64,000 nucleotides of DNA. Origin: Taishania pollutisoli (GTDB taxonomy: Bacteria > Bacteroidota > Bacteroidia > Flavobacteriales_D > Crocinitomicaceae). Location of the stretch: the NCBI RefSeq assembly GCF_014518315.1, contig NZ_JACVEL010000004.1:1-64000 (forward strand). The letters run 5' to 3'. Below, in pieces: positions 28,425-38,058 of the stretch. Numbering within the stretch: the stretch's first letter is position 1; every line of letters starts with the position of its first letter. A program made the translations under genes and the position numbers. The notes beneath the pieces were generated by a model, which saw only the letters and a program-made list of their open reading frames with translations, had not been told where the DNA came from and did not search any database.

Positions 28425-28438
28425 AGAAGAGATTCCCT

Positions 28439-28954
28439 TTACTCTTCCGTAAACAAACGCTTCAGATTAACGGCATCCTTCGGTTTCATTTTTCCTGCAA
28501 GGATCAGACTAAGTTCTTTTCTTCGCAATGCACCCTCAAACCGGTGTTTTTCTTCTTCTGTTTCAGGAACCAATTCAGGAACCTGGATCGGACCGCCATT
28601 TTGATCCACGGCAACAAATGTGTAAATCGCCTCGTTGCTTTTGATACGTTTTCCGGTCACGTGATCTTCCACAAACACATCGACAAATACTTCCATCGAA
28701 GAGGAGAATGCTCTTGACACTTTGGCTTCCAATGTGACGATGGATGCATGCTGGATGGGTTGATTGAACGAAACATTGTTCACCGATGCCGTTACGACCA
28801 CCCGACGACAATGACGGTGTGCGGAAACGCTTGCAATCACGTCCATCCACGCCAGTAACTGACCCCCGAATAGATTTCCAAGGGTATTGGTGTCGTTGGG
28901 CAGAACAATTTTTGTAGTGACAGACAGGGTTTCTTTTGCGGTACGTGCTTTCAT
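28439..28954 (-). CDS. Acyl-CoA thioesterase (hotdog fold, YciA/BACH type)
   Basis: 171 residues. LPNDTNTLGNLFGGQLLAWMD is the N-terminal signature with the catalytic Asn/Asp and the GG that begins the long helix. It is followed by ASVNNVSFNQPIQHASIVTL and a long hotdog strand (SMEVFVDVFVED). It hydrolyses acyl-CoA to free acid and CoA in the cytoplasm. The length fits a single-hotdog acyl-CoA hydrolase that works as an oligomer. It has its own -7 box. Confidence 0.93.
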   Translation of the reverse strand: MKARTAKETLSVTTKIVLPNDTNTLGNLFGGQLLAWMDVIASVSAHRHCRRVVVTASVNNVSFNQPIQHASIVTLEAKVSRAFSSSMEVFVDVFVEDHVTGKRIKSNEAIYTFVAVDQNGGPIQVPELVPETEEEKHRFEGALRRKELSLILAGKMKPKDAVNLKRLFTEE

Positions 28955-28971
28955 CGGTTGGGAATTTGGTG

Positions 28972-28979
28972 CAAAAATA
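28972..28979 (-). promoter_or_regulatory. -7 promoter box of the thioesterase gene
   Basis: On the minus strand TATTTTTG is a perfect TAnnTTTG, with a leader of about 11-14 bases before ATG 28954. Confidence 0.6.
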
Positions 28980-28987
28980 GTGATTCT

Positions 28988-30205
28988 TTAAACGATTGCG
29001 TTTCGTTTTAACAACATTTTTACAGGGAAATAACTTGCAAGAAAACTGAGTGAACTTACCAGGAACAAGATTAGCAATCCGTCTTTGACAGTAAGCATGA
29101 TGGGAAATACTTCTCCGAATGAATTGGGCATTTCCAGTAATCCGAATTGCAGTTGAAGAAAACAGATCCCATAGCCCAGGATGAGTCCGAATATAATTCC
29201 TTTTGCAGCAATCAGTAATCCTTCATAGAAAAATATGCGGAAAATAAGTTGACCGTCTGCTCCCATACTTTTGAGAATGTGAATGTCTTCTTTTTTCTCG
29301 ACAAACAACATGGTCAACGAAGCAACGAGGTTGAACGAAGCGAGAATGAAAATAAAGACCAGGATCACAATCACAATCAATCGCTCGGTTTTACTGGTTT
29401 GGAAGATGAGTTCATTTTTTTCGTCGTTGGTTTTTACCGTAAACTGGTTGCCCAATTGTTCTTGAATCGTCGTTTTGATCGCATGTTTCTTAGACGGGTC
29501 TGTCACATCGAGGTAGATTGCACTCAACTCATTTTCAGCATAACCCAACAATTCCCGTGATAGTTCAATCGGAACCACCATTGATTCTGCATTTACTTCG
29601 CGGTTGAAGTTCATTCTTCCGACAATCGGTACAATACGTGTTTGAAACGGATTTTTCCCCACACTCATTTTCATGTCCCGCTTGGGGCCGTATATCATAA
29701 CGGATTCTCTGCCGAATGCCTGAGGAATGTACCCGCCCAATTTATCCAACAGGGACGCTCCGATGATACCTACGGGTTCCTGATTTTCATAAAGAGCCGG
29801 GAATCCGTCCACCATGTGCGCAGACATCCGGGACATCATCAAAAACGTGGAATCTACACCAAAAAGAGTGGCGTTTGCCCATTTGTCTTCGTGTTTGATC
29901 ACAACGATTTCTTCTGTGGCTTTGGTGTATTGCTTCACTCCAGTTGTGGACCGTAACTGTTGAAAGTTGATCTCGTTCTCAAAAAAAGTCTTGGTTTGAG
30001 AAGAACGTATAGTAATCGGTGCGTCAAAGTCCGAATACAATTTTTCAATCATCTTTTCAATCCCGTTGAAAGCGGATAGCAAGATGACAAGAGATGCTGT
30101 GATAATGGTAATTCCAACAACGGAAATCCGCGTAATGATGTTGATTACGTTTTTCTTCCGTTTGGAAGACAGGTACCTTCTTGCTATGTAAAAAGATACG
30201 TTGAT
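28988..30205 (-). CDS. LolC/LolE-type ABC transporter permease, apparent ATC start
   Basis: The product has the LolC/E/FtsX layout: N-terminal membrane helix, large periplasmic MacB-like domain (about 60-280), three C-terminal helices and the cytoplasmic SMGADGQLIFRIFFYEG motif. LolCDE extracts lipoproteins from the inner membrane. The earliest ordinary start is TTG 30082, but that cuts the first helix in half. The open frame continues upstream with NVSFYIARRYLSSK and an INII.RISVVGI helix, the conserved N-terminus of the family. It reaches a stop without any ATG, GTG or TTG. Aligning the usual MN..FYIA start places initiation on ATC 30205-30203, four bases after the rbfA stop (405 residues). 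No lolD ATPase is adjacent. Confidence 0.8.
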   Translation of the reverse strand: MNVSFYIARRYLSSKRKKNVINIITRISVVGITIITASLVILLSAFNGIEKMIEKLYSDFDAPITIRSSQTKTFFENEINFQQLRSTTGVKQYTKATEEIVVIKHEDKWANATLFGVDSTFLMMSRMSAHMVDGFPALYENQEPVGIIGASLLDKLGGYIPQAFGRESVMIYGPKRDMKMSVGKNPFQTRIVPIVGRMNFNREVNAESMVVPIELSRELLGYAENELSAIYLDVTDPSKKHAIKTTIQEQLGNQFTVKTNDEKNELIFQTSKTERLIVIVILVFIFILASFNLVASLTMLFVEKKEDIHILKSMGADGQLIFRIFFYEGLLIAAKGIIFGLILGYGICFLQLQFGLLEMPNSFGEVFPIMLTVKDGLLILFLVSSLSFLASYFPVKMLLKRNAIV

Positions 30206-30209
30206 AACC

Positions 30210-30545
30210 TTATTTTTTCAACAGATCTTCGATCTTCATTGCATAATCCAGGGAATCATCAATGAAGTATGCAAATTCGGGAATTTTACGCATGTTTTTC
30301 AGGCGTTTTCCCAATTCTCCGCGAATCGTACCGGAATGCAACTGGATATTTGCCAGAACATCTTTTTTATCGGGACCGGCAAAAATGCTCAGGTAACAAC
30401 GTGCCAATGATAAATCCGAAGTGATGCGTACCTGTGTTACGGAAACCATCGCCCCCAGACAAACTTCTCGTGCATTGCGTTGGAAAAATGTCGATAATTC
30501 TTCCTGAATTACCCCTTCAATTTTATTTTGTCGAATTGATGCCAT
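30210..30545 (-). CDS. rbfA: Ribosome-binding factor A
   Basis: 111 residues from ATG 30545 (MASIRQNKIEGVIQEELSTF). The KH-like fold shows CLGAMVSVTQVRITSDLSLARCYLSIF and LRKIPEFAYFIDDSLDYAMKIEDLL-like segments. RbfA matures the 30S subunit (16S 5' end) and helps cold adaptation. A longer in-frame reading from 30674 is ruled out because the -7 box lies inside it. The permease gene follows directly. Confidence 0.92.
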   Translation of the reverse strand: MASIRQNKIEGVIQEELSTFFQRNAREVCLGAMVSVTQVRITSDLSLARCYLSIFAGPDKKDVLANIQLHSGTIRGELGKRLKNMRKIPEFAYFIDDSLDYAMKIEDLLKK

Positions 30546-30549
30546 GGTG

Positions 30550-30557
30550 CAAAGGTA
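30550..30557 (-). promoter_or_regulatory. -7 promoter box of rbfA
   Basis: On the minus strand TACCTTTG is a perfect TAnnTTTG ending five bases before ATG 30545, which predicts a leaderless mRNA. Confidence 0.6.
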
Positions 30558-30658
30558 CAATTTGTTCCTTACATTAATGCATCTATTTCCCGAATAGAAA
30601 ACCCGGTCAGTGAAATAAAATATCCGGCCGGTTTGTTCGATTTCATTACAGGAAGTTG

Positions 30659-30666
30659 TAATTTTG
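30659..30666 (+). promoter_or_regulatory. -7 promoter box of the DUF2480 gene
   Basis: TAATTTTG is a perfect TAnnTTTG. TTTG at 30632-30635 is a possible -33 element, with a longish 23-base spacer. The predicted leader is ~20 bases before ATG 30690. Confidence 0.6.
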
Positions 30667-30689
30667 TTATTCAAGCAGTAGAGAATACG

Positions 30690-31205
30690 ATGGAAGAAAT
30701 AGTCAATAAAGTAAAAAACAGCGGGCTTCTTCAGAAAGATCTGGCGGCGTATAAACCGCGCATGCCGTTTTACGAAATTGATATCGCTGAGCAGCTGTGG
30801 CAGGGATTAATCCTCAAAGAAAAGGATTACAGGGCATGGTTGAAAGAGCACGATTGGTCAATGTATGACAACGGCGCTGTCTGGATTCATTGTAGCTCGG
30901 AAGCGATTGTTCCGGCGTGGGCATTCATGTTGATCGTCTCCAAACTCACTGAGAGAGGAATTCCTTCAATTGTCGGGAGCAAGCAGGAGTTAGAAAAAAT
31001 GCTCATTAAAAAAGCAATCGAGCAGGAGGATCTGAGTCAATACCAGGATGCAATGATGATTGTGAAAGGCTGCTCTGACATCCATTCGATTGAATTTGCA
31101 ATGTCAGAATTTGTTGCTCATTTTCAAAAAGCTGCCAAATCGATCATGTTTGGCGAACCGTGTTCAACCGTTCCGGTGTTTAAACGCAGTAAAAAGGCAG
31201 AATAA
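30690..31205 (+). CDS. DUF2480 family protein
   Basis: 171 residues from ATG 30690 (MEEIVNKVKNSGLLQKDL). The family pattern is clear: a conserved IDIAEQLWQGLILKEKDYRAWLKEHDW block, then WIHCSSEAIVPAWAFMLIVSKL, and an invariant-looking IVKGCSD with later Cys. Cytoplasmic and of unknown function, it is restricted to Bacteroidota as far as I know. It is followed five bases later by the ion channel gene and is probably co-transcribed. Confidence 0.85.
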   Translation: MEEIVNKVKNSGLLQKDLAAYKPRMPFYEIDIAEQLWQGLILKEKDYRAWLKEHDWSMYDNGAVWIHCSSEAIVPAWAFMLIVSKLTERGIPSIVGSKQELEKMLIKKAIEQEDLSQYQDAMMIVKGCSDIHSIEFAMSEFVAHFQKAAKSIMFGEPCSTVPVFKRSKKAE

Positions 31206-31210
31206 ACCAC

Positions 31211-32080
31211 ATGTCTAAGGAGACAACTAAATTACAGAAAGAAGAAGCACGGGAAGCGTTCAAGAAGAAGGTGTATTCTATCATGTTCGAAACATCTACT
31301 CCCCAGGGAAAGAAGTTTGACCTGTTGCTATTGGCAATGATCGTTTTCTCGCTGTTTATTCTGATCATTGAGAGTCTTCCGAGTCTTTCACCGACAACCC
31401 GGTTGGTTTTTTACATCCTTGAGTGGATTTTATCGATCATTTTTGTAGGCGAATACCTGTTGCGGATTTATGTTTCTCCCAAACCGATGCAATATGTGCT
31501 GAGCGCATGGGGAATCATTGACTTACTGTCCATTCTTCCGGTATTGCTGCTGGCATTTACCGATTCTGTTATTTACTTCCGGATTATCCGGATTCTGCGC
31601 CTGATTCGTATTTTTCGCATTTTCAGGATCAATCAATTCACCCGGGAAGCTTACTCATTGTACAATTCACTCATCGCCAGTGTTTATAAGATTGCGGTGT
31701 TTATGTTTTTTGTGGTGATGCTTGCAATCATTATGGGTGGACTGATGTTCATGGTAGAAGGAAAAGAAAGTGGCTTCGATTCCATTCCGGAGAGCATTTA
31801 TTGGGCGATTGTAACCATCACAACGGTTGGTTTCGGCGATATAACGCCGCTTACGGATGCAGGAAAAGCGCTGGCATCCGTCATGATGCTGCTCGGTTAT
31901 GCGATCATTGCCGTTCCGACAGGGATTGTTTCGGTGGAAATGTTCAAGCAACGGGAACTTGAAAGTAAGCAGGGAAAGCAAAAATGTCCTCAGTGTGACG
32001 CGGAAAATAGCTCAAAAGCAGTTTATTGTAATCAGTGTGGGAATAAGTTGGTTAGTGGAGAGTTGAAAGTGAAGAGTTGA
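31211..32080 (+). CDS. Voltage-gated K+ channel-type ion transporter with C-terminal zinc ribbon
   Basis: 289 residues. Six membrane helices are visible. The S4-like segment RIIRILRLIRIFRIFRI carries regularly spaced Arg, and the pore reads TITTVGFGDITP, the K+ selectivity filter. The last ~30 residues are a zinc ribbon with two CxxC pairs (CPQCDAENSSKAVYCNQCG). This places a metal-binding module on the cytoplasmic side after S6, where other channels carry RCK or cyclic-nucleotide domains. The gene follows the DUF2480 gene by five bases. Confidence 0.9.
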   Translation: MSKETTKLQKEEAREAFKKKVYSIMFETSTPQGKKFDLLLLAMIVFSLFILIIESLPSLSPTTRLVFYILEWILSIIFVGEYLLRIYVSPKPMQYVLSAWGIIDLLSILPVLLLAFTDSVIYFRIIRILRLIRIFRIFRINQFTREAYSLYNSLIASVYKIAVFMFFVVMLAIIMGGLMFMVEGKESGFDSIPESIYWAIVTITTVGFGDITPLTDAGKALASVMMLLGYAIIAVPTGIVSVEMFKQRELESKQGKQKCPQCDAENSSKAVYCNQCGNKLVSGELKVKS

Positions 32081-32152
32081 AAATTGAGAGTGATTTTAGG
32101 TGAGAATAGACAGTGAGAAAGTTGGGATGTAATAGTATTACGATGTACATCG

Positions 32153-32512
32153 TTAAATACGACCTAATTTTTGTTTGGTTGTTTTCACAATTGATGCAAG
32201 TATTTTTACTAATTCTTCTGCTTCCTGATATAACGAAGAAAATTTTTCTTCAGAAAGGTAATCGGTTTCTTTTAGTAAGATAAGCCAGTAGAGCGTTTCA
32301 TTCGCTTCCTTGAGAGAGATGTTCATTTTGTTTAAGAAGTCTGCTTTTGATTGTGCATGTTCTGCCTCTCTGACCAATGCCCCGATAGCTGTACCACTTC
32401 TCAATAGTTGTTTTGAAAGTACAAACTCTTTGTATTCTTTCGTAATCTGTTGATACAATCTAATTATTGATACAGCAAAAGAGAGACTTTTATCCGAAAT
32501 ACCATTTTTCAT
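32153..32512 (-). CDS. Four-helix-bundle protein (23S rRNA IVP / bS23 family)
   Basis: 119 residues. It has the family pattern: SLSFAVSIIRLYQQI at the start, the conserved LSKQLLRSGTAIGALVREAEHAQSKADFLNKM core, ANETLYWLILL and a final helical segment. Members are found inside 23S rRNA intervening sequences or as free-standing genes; this one is free-standing. The role is unknown, and a link to nucleic acid is suspected. It lies between the channel gene and the thi operon on the minus strand. Confidence 0.88.
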   Translation of the reverse strand: MKNGISDKSLSFAVSIIRLYQQITKEYKEFVLSKQLLRSGTAIGALVREAEHAQSKADFLNKMNISLKEANETLYWLILLKETDYLSEEKFSSLYQEAEELVKILASIVKTTKQKLGRI

Positions 32513-32618
32513 GATATAACAACACTACTAAAATCTACTTAAAAAAAACAATTAAATATTTGATTTTCAGAAACAAAACAACTGACTTTTTAATTTTTAA
32601 CTCCTCACTAACCCCCTT

Positions 32619-33746
32619 TCAAATAGTAACCCCACAATACGCCCGGTCCCAATCTTTCCACACAGGTTCGTATCCCCGTTCCGAGATAATTTTGGCAATT
32701 TCAACAGCCGGACGTTCGTCACTTACCTCGAATTGCTCCAATGATTCCGGTTCTGTTGAATATCCTCCCGGATTTGTCTTTGACCCGGCACTCATCGTTG
32801 TTACACCCAGTGGAATCACATTGTCTCTGAATGTTTCATTTTCACGTGTTGAAAGCGAAATTTCCAGGTCTTCATTCCAGATGCGATAGGCACAGATCAG
32901 TTGCAGTAAATCCCGGTCTTCCATAATGAAATTCGGTTCAATGATTCCTTCTGCGGGTCGCAGCCGCGGAAATGAAACTGAATATTTACTTTGCCAGTAG
33001 GTGCGTTGCAGGTAATCGATGTGCAGGGCGTTGAAAAAACTATCCGTGCGCCAATCTTCCAATCCCAGTAAAACCCCTAATCCCATTTTGTGAATCCCAG
33101 CTTTCCCGATGCGATCCGGAGTGTTGAGGCGAAAATCAAAATTCGACTTCTTTCCTTTCGGATGGTATGCTTTGTATACATCACGGTGATACGTTTCCTG
33201 GTAGACAAGAACAGAATAAACACCAGCGTCGTGTAATTGATTGTATTCTTCCTCCGAAAGCGGTTGTACCTCAATTGAAATATTGGAAAAATGTGCTTTG
33301 ATTTGTTGAATGGACTTAATAAAGTAATGCATGTTCACTGTGTGATTCGCTTCTCCGGTCACCAGTAGAATGTGATCAAATCCTTCTTTTTTGATCACGG
33401 TAATTTCCTGTTCAATTTCAACCGGATTCAATGTTTTCCGGGGAATTTTGTTGTCCAGGCTAAAACCGCAATATGTACAGATATTGTTGCACTCATTGCT
33501 GAGGTACATCGGAGCGTACATCTGGATGGTTTTTCCGAAGCGTTTCTTGGTTAGTGCATGGCTCATCTGTGCCATCTGCTCCAGGTACGGAGCTGCGGCT
33601 GGGGAAATAAGTGTGGCGAAATCGTCTATGTTGCGTTTCCGTTTTGCCAATGCCCGTTCAACATCTGCAGCCGTCGACCGATAGATGCGGTTCTGTACCT
33701 CGTCCCAGTTGTAGGTGTCAAATAACTGTTGAAACGTTGTTTGCAT
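32619..33746 (-). CDS. thiH: 2-iminoacetate synthase ThiH
   Basis: 375 residues. The radical-SAM motif is SNECNNICTYCGF. The C-terminal half contains the BATS-domain pattern (LRPAEG, LGVTTMSAGSKTNPGGY). ThiH cleaves tyrosine to dehydroglycine and p-cresol, giving the two-carbon unit for the thiazole ring. Presence of ThiH rather than ThiO means the oxygen-independent route. It is the last gene of the thi operon, five bases after thiG. Confidence 0.94.
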   Translation of the reverse strand: MQTTFQQLFDTYNWDEVQNRIYRSTAADVERALAKRKRNIDDFATLISPAAAPYLEQMAQMSHALTKKRFGKTIQMYAPMYLSNECNNICTYCGFSLDNKIPRKTLNPVEIEQEITVIKKEGFDHILLVTGEANHTVNMHYFIKSIQQIKAHFSNISIEVQPLSEEEYNQLHDAGVYSVLVYQETYHRDVYKAYHPKGKKSNFDFRLNTPDRIGKAGIHKMGLGVLLGLEDWRTDSFFNALHIDYLQRTYWQSKYSVSFPRLRPAEGIIEPNFIMEDRDLLQLICAYRIWNEDLEISLSTRENETFRDNVIPLGVTTMSAGSKTNPGGYSTEPESLEQFEVSDERPAVEIAKIISERGYEPVWKDWDRAYCGVTI

Positions 33747-33751
33747 ACCAA

Positions 33752-34522
33752 TTAATCGTTTAAGAAGGAAGTCAACGGACTGGAAGCGGATGCACCTGCA
33801 ACAGTAGGAGCCAATTGTGCTTCGTATGCTTTTCTCCCGGCAATGACTGCCAGTTTGAAAGCCTCTGCCATTTCCCGCGGGTTTCCGGCAACAGCAATTG
33901 CTGTGTTGACCAAAACAGCGTCCGCACCCATTTCCATTGCTTTTGCTGCGTCTGAAGGAGCTCCGATTCCCGCATCGACAATCACCGGAACTTTGCTTTG
34001 CTCAATGATAATTTCCAGGAAATCAACTGTTTTTAATCCTTTGTTGCTACCAATCGGTGAACCCAACGGCATGACAGCTGCTGTTCCGACATCCTCCAAT
34101 CGTTTGCACAAAACAGGGTCAGCGTGAATGTAGGGTAGTACAACAAATCCAGCTTTTGCCAGTTCTTCTGTCGCTTTCAGTGTTTCAATCGGGTCGGGGA
34201 GTAAGTATTTCGGGTCGGGATGGATTTCGAGCTTGACCCAGTTTGTTCCCAATGCTTCACGCGCTAACTCGGCAGCAAATACGGCTTCTTTTGCATTACG
34301 TGCTCCGGAGGTATTAGGTAGCAGGTGAATAAAATCATGCCCTAAATGCGCCAGTAAGTCATCGGTATCTGTTGTCAGGTCTACGCGTTTGAGCGCAACG
34401 GTTACCAATTCACTTCCGGAAGCTAAGACCGCTTCTTCCATTTGGTAGGAAGAACCGAATTTTCCTGTTCCCAGAAACAGGCGCGATTTGAATGTTTTGT
34501 CTGCAAATTTGAATGTATTCAT
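33752..34522 (-). CDS. thiG: Thiazole synthase ThiG
   Basis: 256 residues, the full length of the family: the [10 protein letters not shown] start, ALKRVDL with the Schiff-base Lys region, [22 protein letters not shown], and the phosphate-binding [29 protein letters not shown]. It assembles the thiazole phosphate from deoxyxylulose-5-phosphate, ThiS thiocarboxylate and dehydroglycine. It stands between thiE (seven bases) and thiH (five bases). Confidence 0.95.
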   Translation of the reverse strand: MNTFKFADKTFKSRLFLGTGKFGSSYQMEEAVLASGSELVTVALKRVDLTTDTDDLLAHLGHDFIHLLPNTSGARNAKEAVFAAELAREALGTNWVKLEIHPDPKYLLPDPIETLKATEELAKAGFVVLPYIHADPVLCKRLEDVGTAAVMPLGSPIGSNKGLKTVDFLEIIIEQSKVPVIVDAGIGAPSDAAKAMEMGADAVLVNTAIAVAGNPREMAEAFKLAVIAGRKAYEAQLAPTVAGASASSPLTSFLND

Positions 34523-34529
34523 CTCTTTT

Positions 34530-35138
34530 TTATTGTGGTAAAAGATCTTTTACCTGTATGTTCGTATGTGTTAATAATCCTGAAACGGCAATTCCGTAAA
34601 CTCCGGTTTCGAGGATGAAGGGTATGTCTTCCGAACGGATTCCTCCGATGGCATAGATTTTTGCTTGTTTTTCTGCAACCTGCAACTGTTTGGAAATGGA
34701 TGTATATCCTTCCAGTCCCAGAACAGGACTCAGGTTGTCTTTTGTTGAGGTAAACCGGAACGGACCCAATCCGATGTAATCACATTGCTCGTCGATGCGT
34801 TGCAATACATCCTGAAAAGTATTTGCTGTCCCCCCGATGATTTTATGTTCTCCCAGTATTTTTCTTGCTTCAGCAATACGGGTATCATCCAATCCGAGGT
34901 GAATGCCGTCTGCATCAATTGTTTTTGCCCATTCCACGTAATCATTGATGATGAACGTTGCTCCATGTCGCTTGCACAATTCTTTTACGCGCATCGCGAC
35001 GGGCATGAATTCCTTTTCGGATACATTTTTCCACCGCAGTTGAATCCATTTGCAACCGTTTTCCAGCGCGTGCTGAATGTTCTTCAGTTGCTCTACGGAT
35101 GTGTTTCCCTGAGATATGTATTGTAGTTTGTTCTGCAT
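34530..35138 (-). CDS. thiE: Thiamine phosphate synthase ThiE
   Basis: 202 residues with a TIM-barrel pattern: [14 protein letters not shown], the substrate motif [35 protein letters not shown] and [12 protein letters not shown]. It joins HMP-PP and thiazole phosphate to thiamine phosphate. Its first 46 bases overlap the 3' end of the upstream TenI-like gene in another frame, so translation is probably coupled. The start ATG 35138 gives the usual N-terminus. Confidence 0.92.
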   Translation of the reverse strand: MQNKLQYISQGNTSVEQLKNIQHALENGCKWIQLRWKNVSEKEFMPVAMRVKELCKRHGATFIINDYVEWAKTIDADGIHLGLDDTRIAEARKILGEHKIIGGTANTFQDVLQRIDEQCDYIGLGPFRFTSTKDNLSPVLGLEGYTSISKQLQVAEKQAKIYAIGGIRSEDIPFILETGVYGIAVSGLLTHTNIQVKDLLPQ

Positions 35139-35704
35139 TCGCTATAATTTTTTATCGGATGACCGCTCTTCCAGATTGCTCCCAGTAAAGCAATAGCATC
35201 AAAGCCATTTTCCATAACGGGTTGTATATTTTCTTGCATAATTCCTCCTACTGCCACCAATCGTGTGTGGAAATTGGTTCGTTTATATACTTCTTTCATC
35301 AAATCCAGATCGGAACGATATCCTTCTTTCGAAATACTCGGGAAAACAGGACTCAGAAATGCATAACTGAATTGCTCCGAAAGTTGGTTAAATGCCTCGA
35401 TGGAATGAATGGAGGTCGACAAAATAAACGGTGAACAGGTCTCCCACTTGGTTGTTTCCATCCGTTTTGTCTCAGGAAAATGCAAGCGATTGATTCCGTA
35501 TGCCTGTGCCAATTCATGGAATTGGTGTAACACTAATCGATCCCGGTATTTGCTGTTGATTTGTTGAATCAAAGAACGATATCCTTCTTCCGTATAATCC
35601 GGTTTCCGAAGATGAAACAATTCCAATCCTTCATCAAACAAGTGGTTGATGATATCCGTTTCGTTAGCGACGAAAACAGGGCTGGAAATGATGATGGGAG
35701 TCAT
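35093..35704 (-). CDS. ThiE/TenI-like protein (second thiamine phosphate synthase homologue)
   Basis: 203 residues with the same TIM-barrel layout as ThiE but altered motifs. 'LFHLRKPDYTEEGYRSLI' replaces the ThiE QLR..K region, and 'LHFPETKRMET' stands where ThiE has HLG..D. The third motif is FLSPVFPSISKEGYRSDL, then LVAVGGI. The HLG(Q)DD active-site acidic residues are missing, so it is more like TenI (thiazole tautomerase) or a non-catalytic paralogue. It lies between thiC and thiE and overlaps thiE by 46 bases. Confidence 0.82.
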   Translation of the reverse strand: MTPIIISSPVFVANETDIINHLFDEGLELFHLRKPDYTEEGYRSLIQQINSKYRDRLVLHQFHELAQAYGINRLHFPETKRMETTKWETCSPFILSTSIHSIEAFNQLSEQFSYAFLSPVFPSISKEGYRSDLDLMKEVYKRTNFHTRLVAVGGIMQENIQPVMENGFDAIALLGAIWKSGHPIKNYSECRTNYNTYLRETHP

Positions 35705-35727
35705 GCTGTGATCACTATTTATGGAAA

Positions 35728-35762
35728 TCCTCCCCCTTTAGAGGGGGATCAAGGGGGGAGGA
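35728..35762. repeat. G/C-rich palindromic repeat in the thi operon
   Basis: TCCTCCCCCTT (35728-35738) pairs with AAGGGGGGAGGA (35751-35762). Inside it CCCCCT (35732-35737) can instead pair with AGGGGG (35742-35747). The two hairpins exclude each other. The element lies in the 68-base gap between thiC and the TenI-like gene. Similar CCTCCCCC...GGGGGAGG elements are, from general knowledge, scattered between genes of many Bacteroidota. Confidence 0.75.
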
Positions 35763-35772
35763 CTGCCAAAAG

Positions 35773-37593
<1,821 letters not shown>

Positions 37594-37669
37594 TTATGAT
37601 TTTATGATTTTTTTGACGTTATGACTTTTTGATAGTATGACATCGTGACTGTTTTGATTTTACACATGA

Positions 37670-37876
37670 TTATCCTCCTTGCGTTGCGGTGATAATTAAC
37701 ACAGTGGCATTTTCTGTGAGCAATGTGCTTGTCCAGTTTGATTTCGGAACAATGGAGTCATCAATGGCAACTGCAATTCCGTTTTGACGTTGTGGAAATT
37801 CCAAATCCAGCAATTCCTGAACGGAAAGTGTCAGTTGGTCGTACTTTTTTTCCTGGTTGTTGACGATTAATTTCAT
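37670..37876 (-). CDS. thiS: Sulfur carrier protein ThiS
   Basis: 68 residues with a ubiquitin-like fold ending in the obligatory Gly-Gly (TATQGG). ThiS carries sulfur as a C-terminal thiocarboxylate to ThiG. The adenylating enzyme ThiF (or MoeB) needed to charge it is not in this operon. It is the first gene after the TPP riboswitch. Confidence 0.93.
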   Translation of the reverse strand: MKLIVNNQEKKYDQLTLSVQELLDLEFPQRQNGIAVAIDDSIVPKSNWTSTLLTENATVLIITATQGG

Positions 37877-37918
37877 TCCTGTTGTTGTTTTAATTTACTT
37901 TAGGAATGACATGTGAAA

Positions 37919-37935
37919 AGGTATAGAACATACCT
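37919..37935 (-). promoter_or_regulatory. Possible expression-platform hairpin of the TPP riboswitch
   Basis: Just 3' of the aptamer, AGGTAT pairs with ATACCT around a 5-nt loop and is followed by TTTTC on the minus strand. The stem is short for a terminator, so it may act on termination or only on translation of thiS 43 bases on. Confidence 0.4.
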
Positions 37936-37945
37936 GTGTGTCGTT

Positions 37946-38025
37946 CACTTTTCCCTACGTCGGTATGAGCCGAATCAGGTTCAAAGGGTAAACTCTCAGC
38001 CTGTTTCCAAACAGACACCCCTAAA
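37946..38025 (-). ncRNA. TPP riboswitch (THI element)
   Basis: On the minus strand the aptamer core is present: TTAGGGGTGTC at the 5' side, GGCTGAGA, ACCCTTTGAACCTGAT, then a CATACCG...CGTAGGGAA 3' side. These are the conserved thi-box bases that hold the pyrimidine and pyrophosphate of TPP. It lies 70 bases before thiS and should turn the operon off when TPP is abundant. Confidence 0.95.
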
Positions 38026-38032
38026 GTTGAAA

Positions 38033-38040
38033 CAAATATA
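38033..38040 (-). promoter_or_regulatory. thiS: -7 promoter box of the thi operon
   Basis: On the minus strand TATATTTG is a perfect TAnnTTTG, placed so that the transcript starts right at the 5' end of the TPP aptamer. Confidence 0.75.
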
Positions 38041-38058
38041 CGAAAATTTATAAACGTG

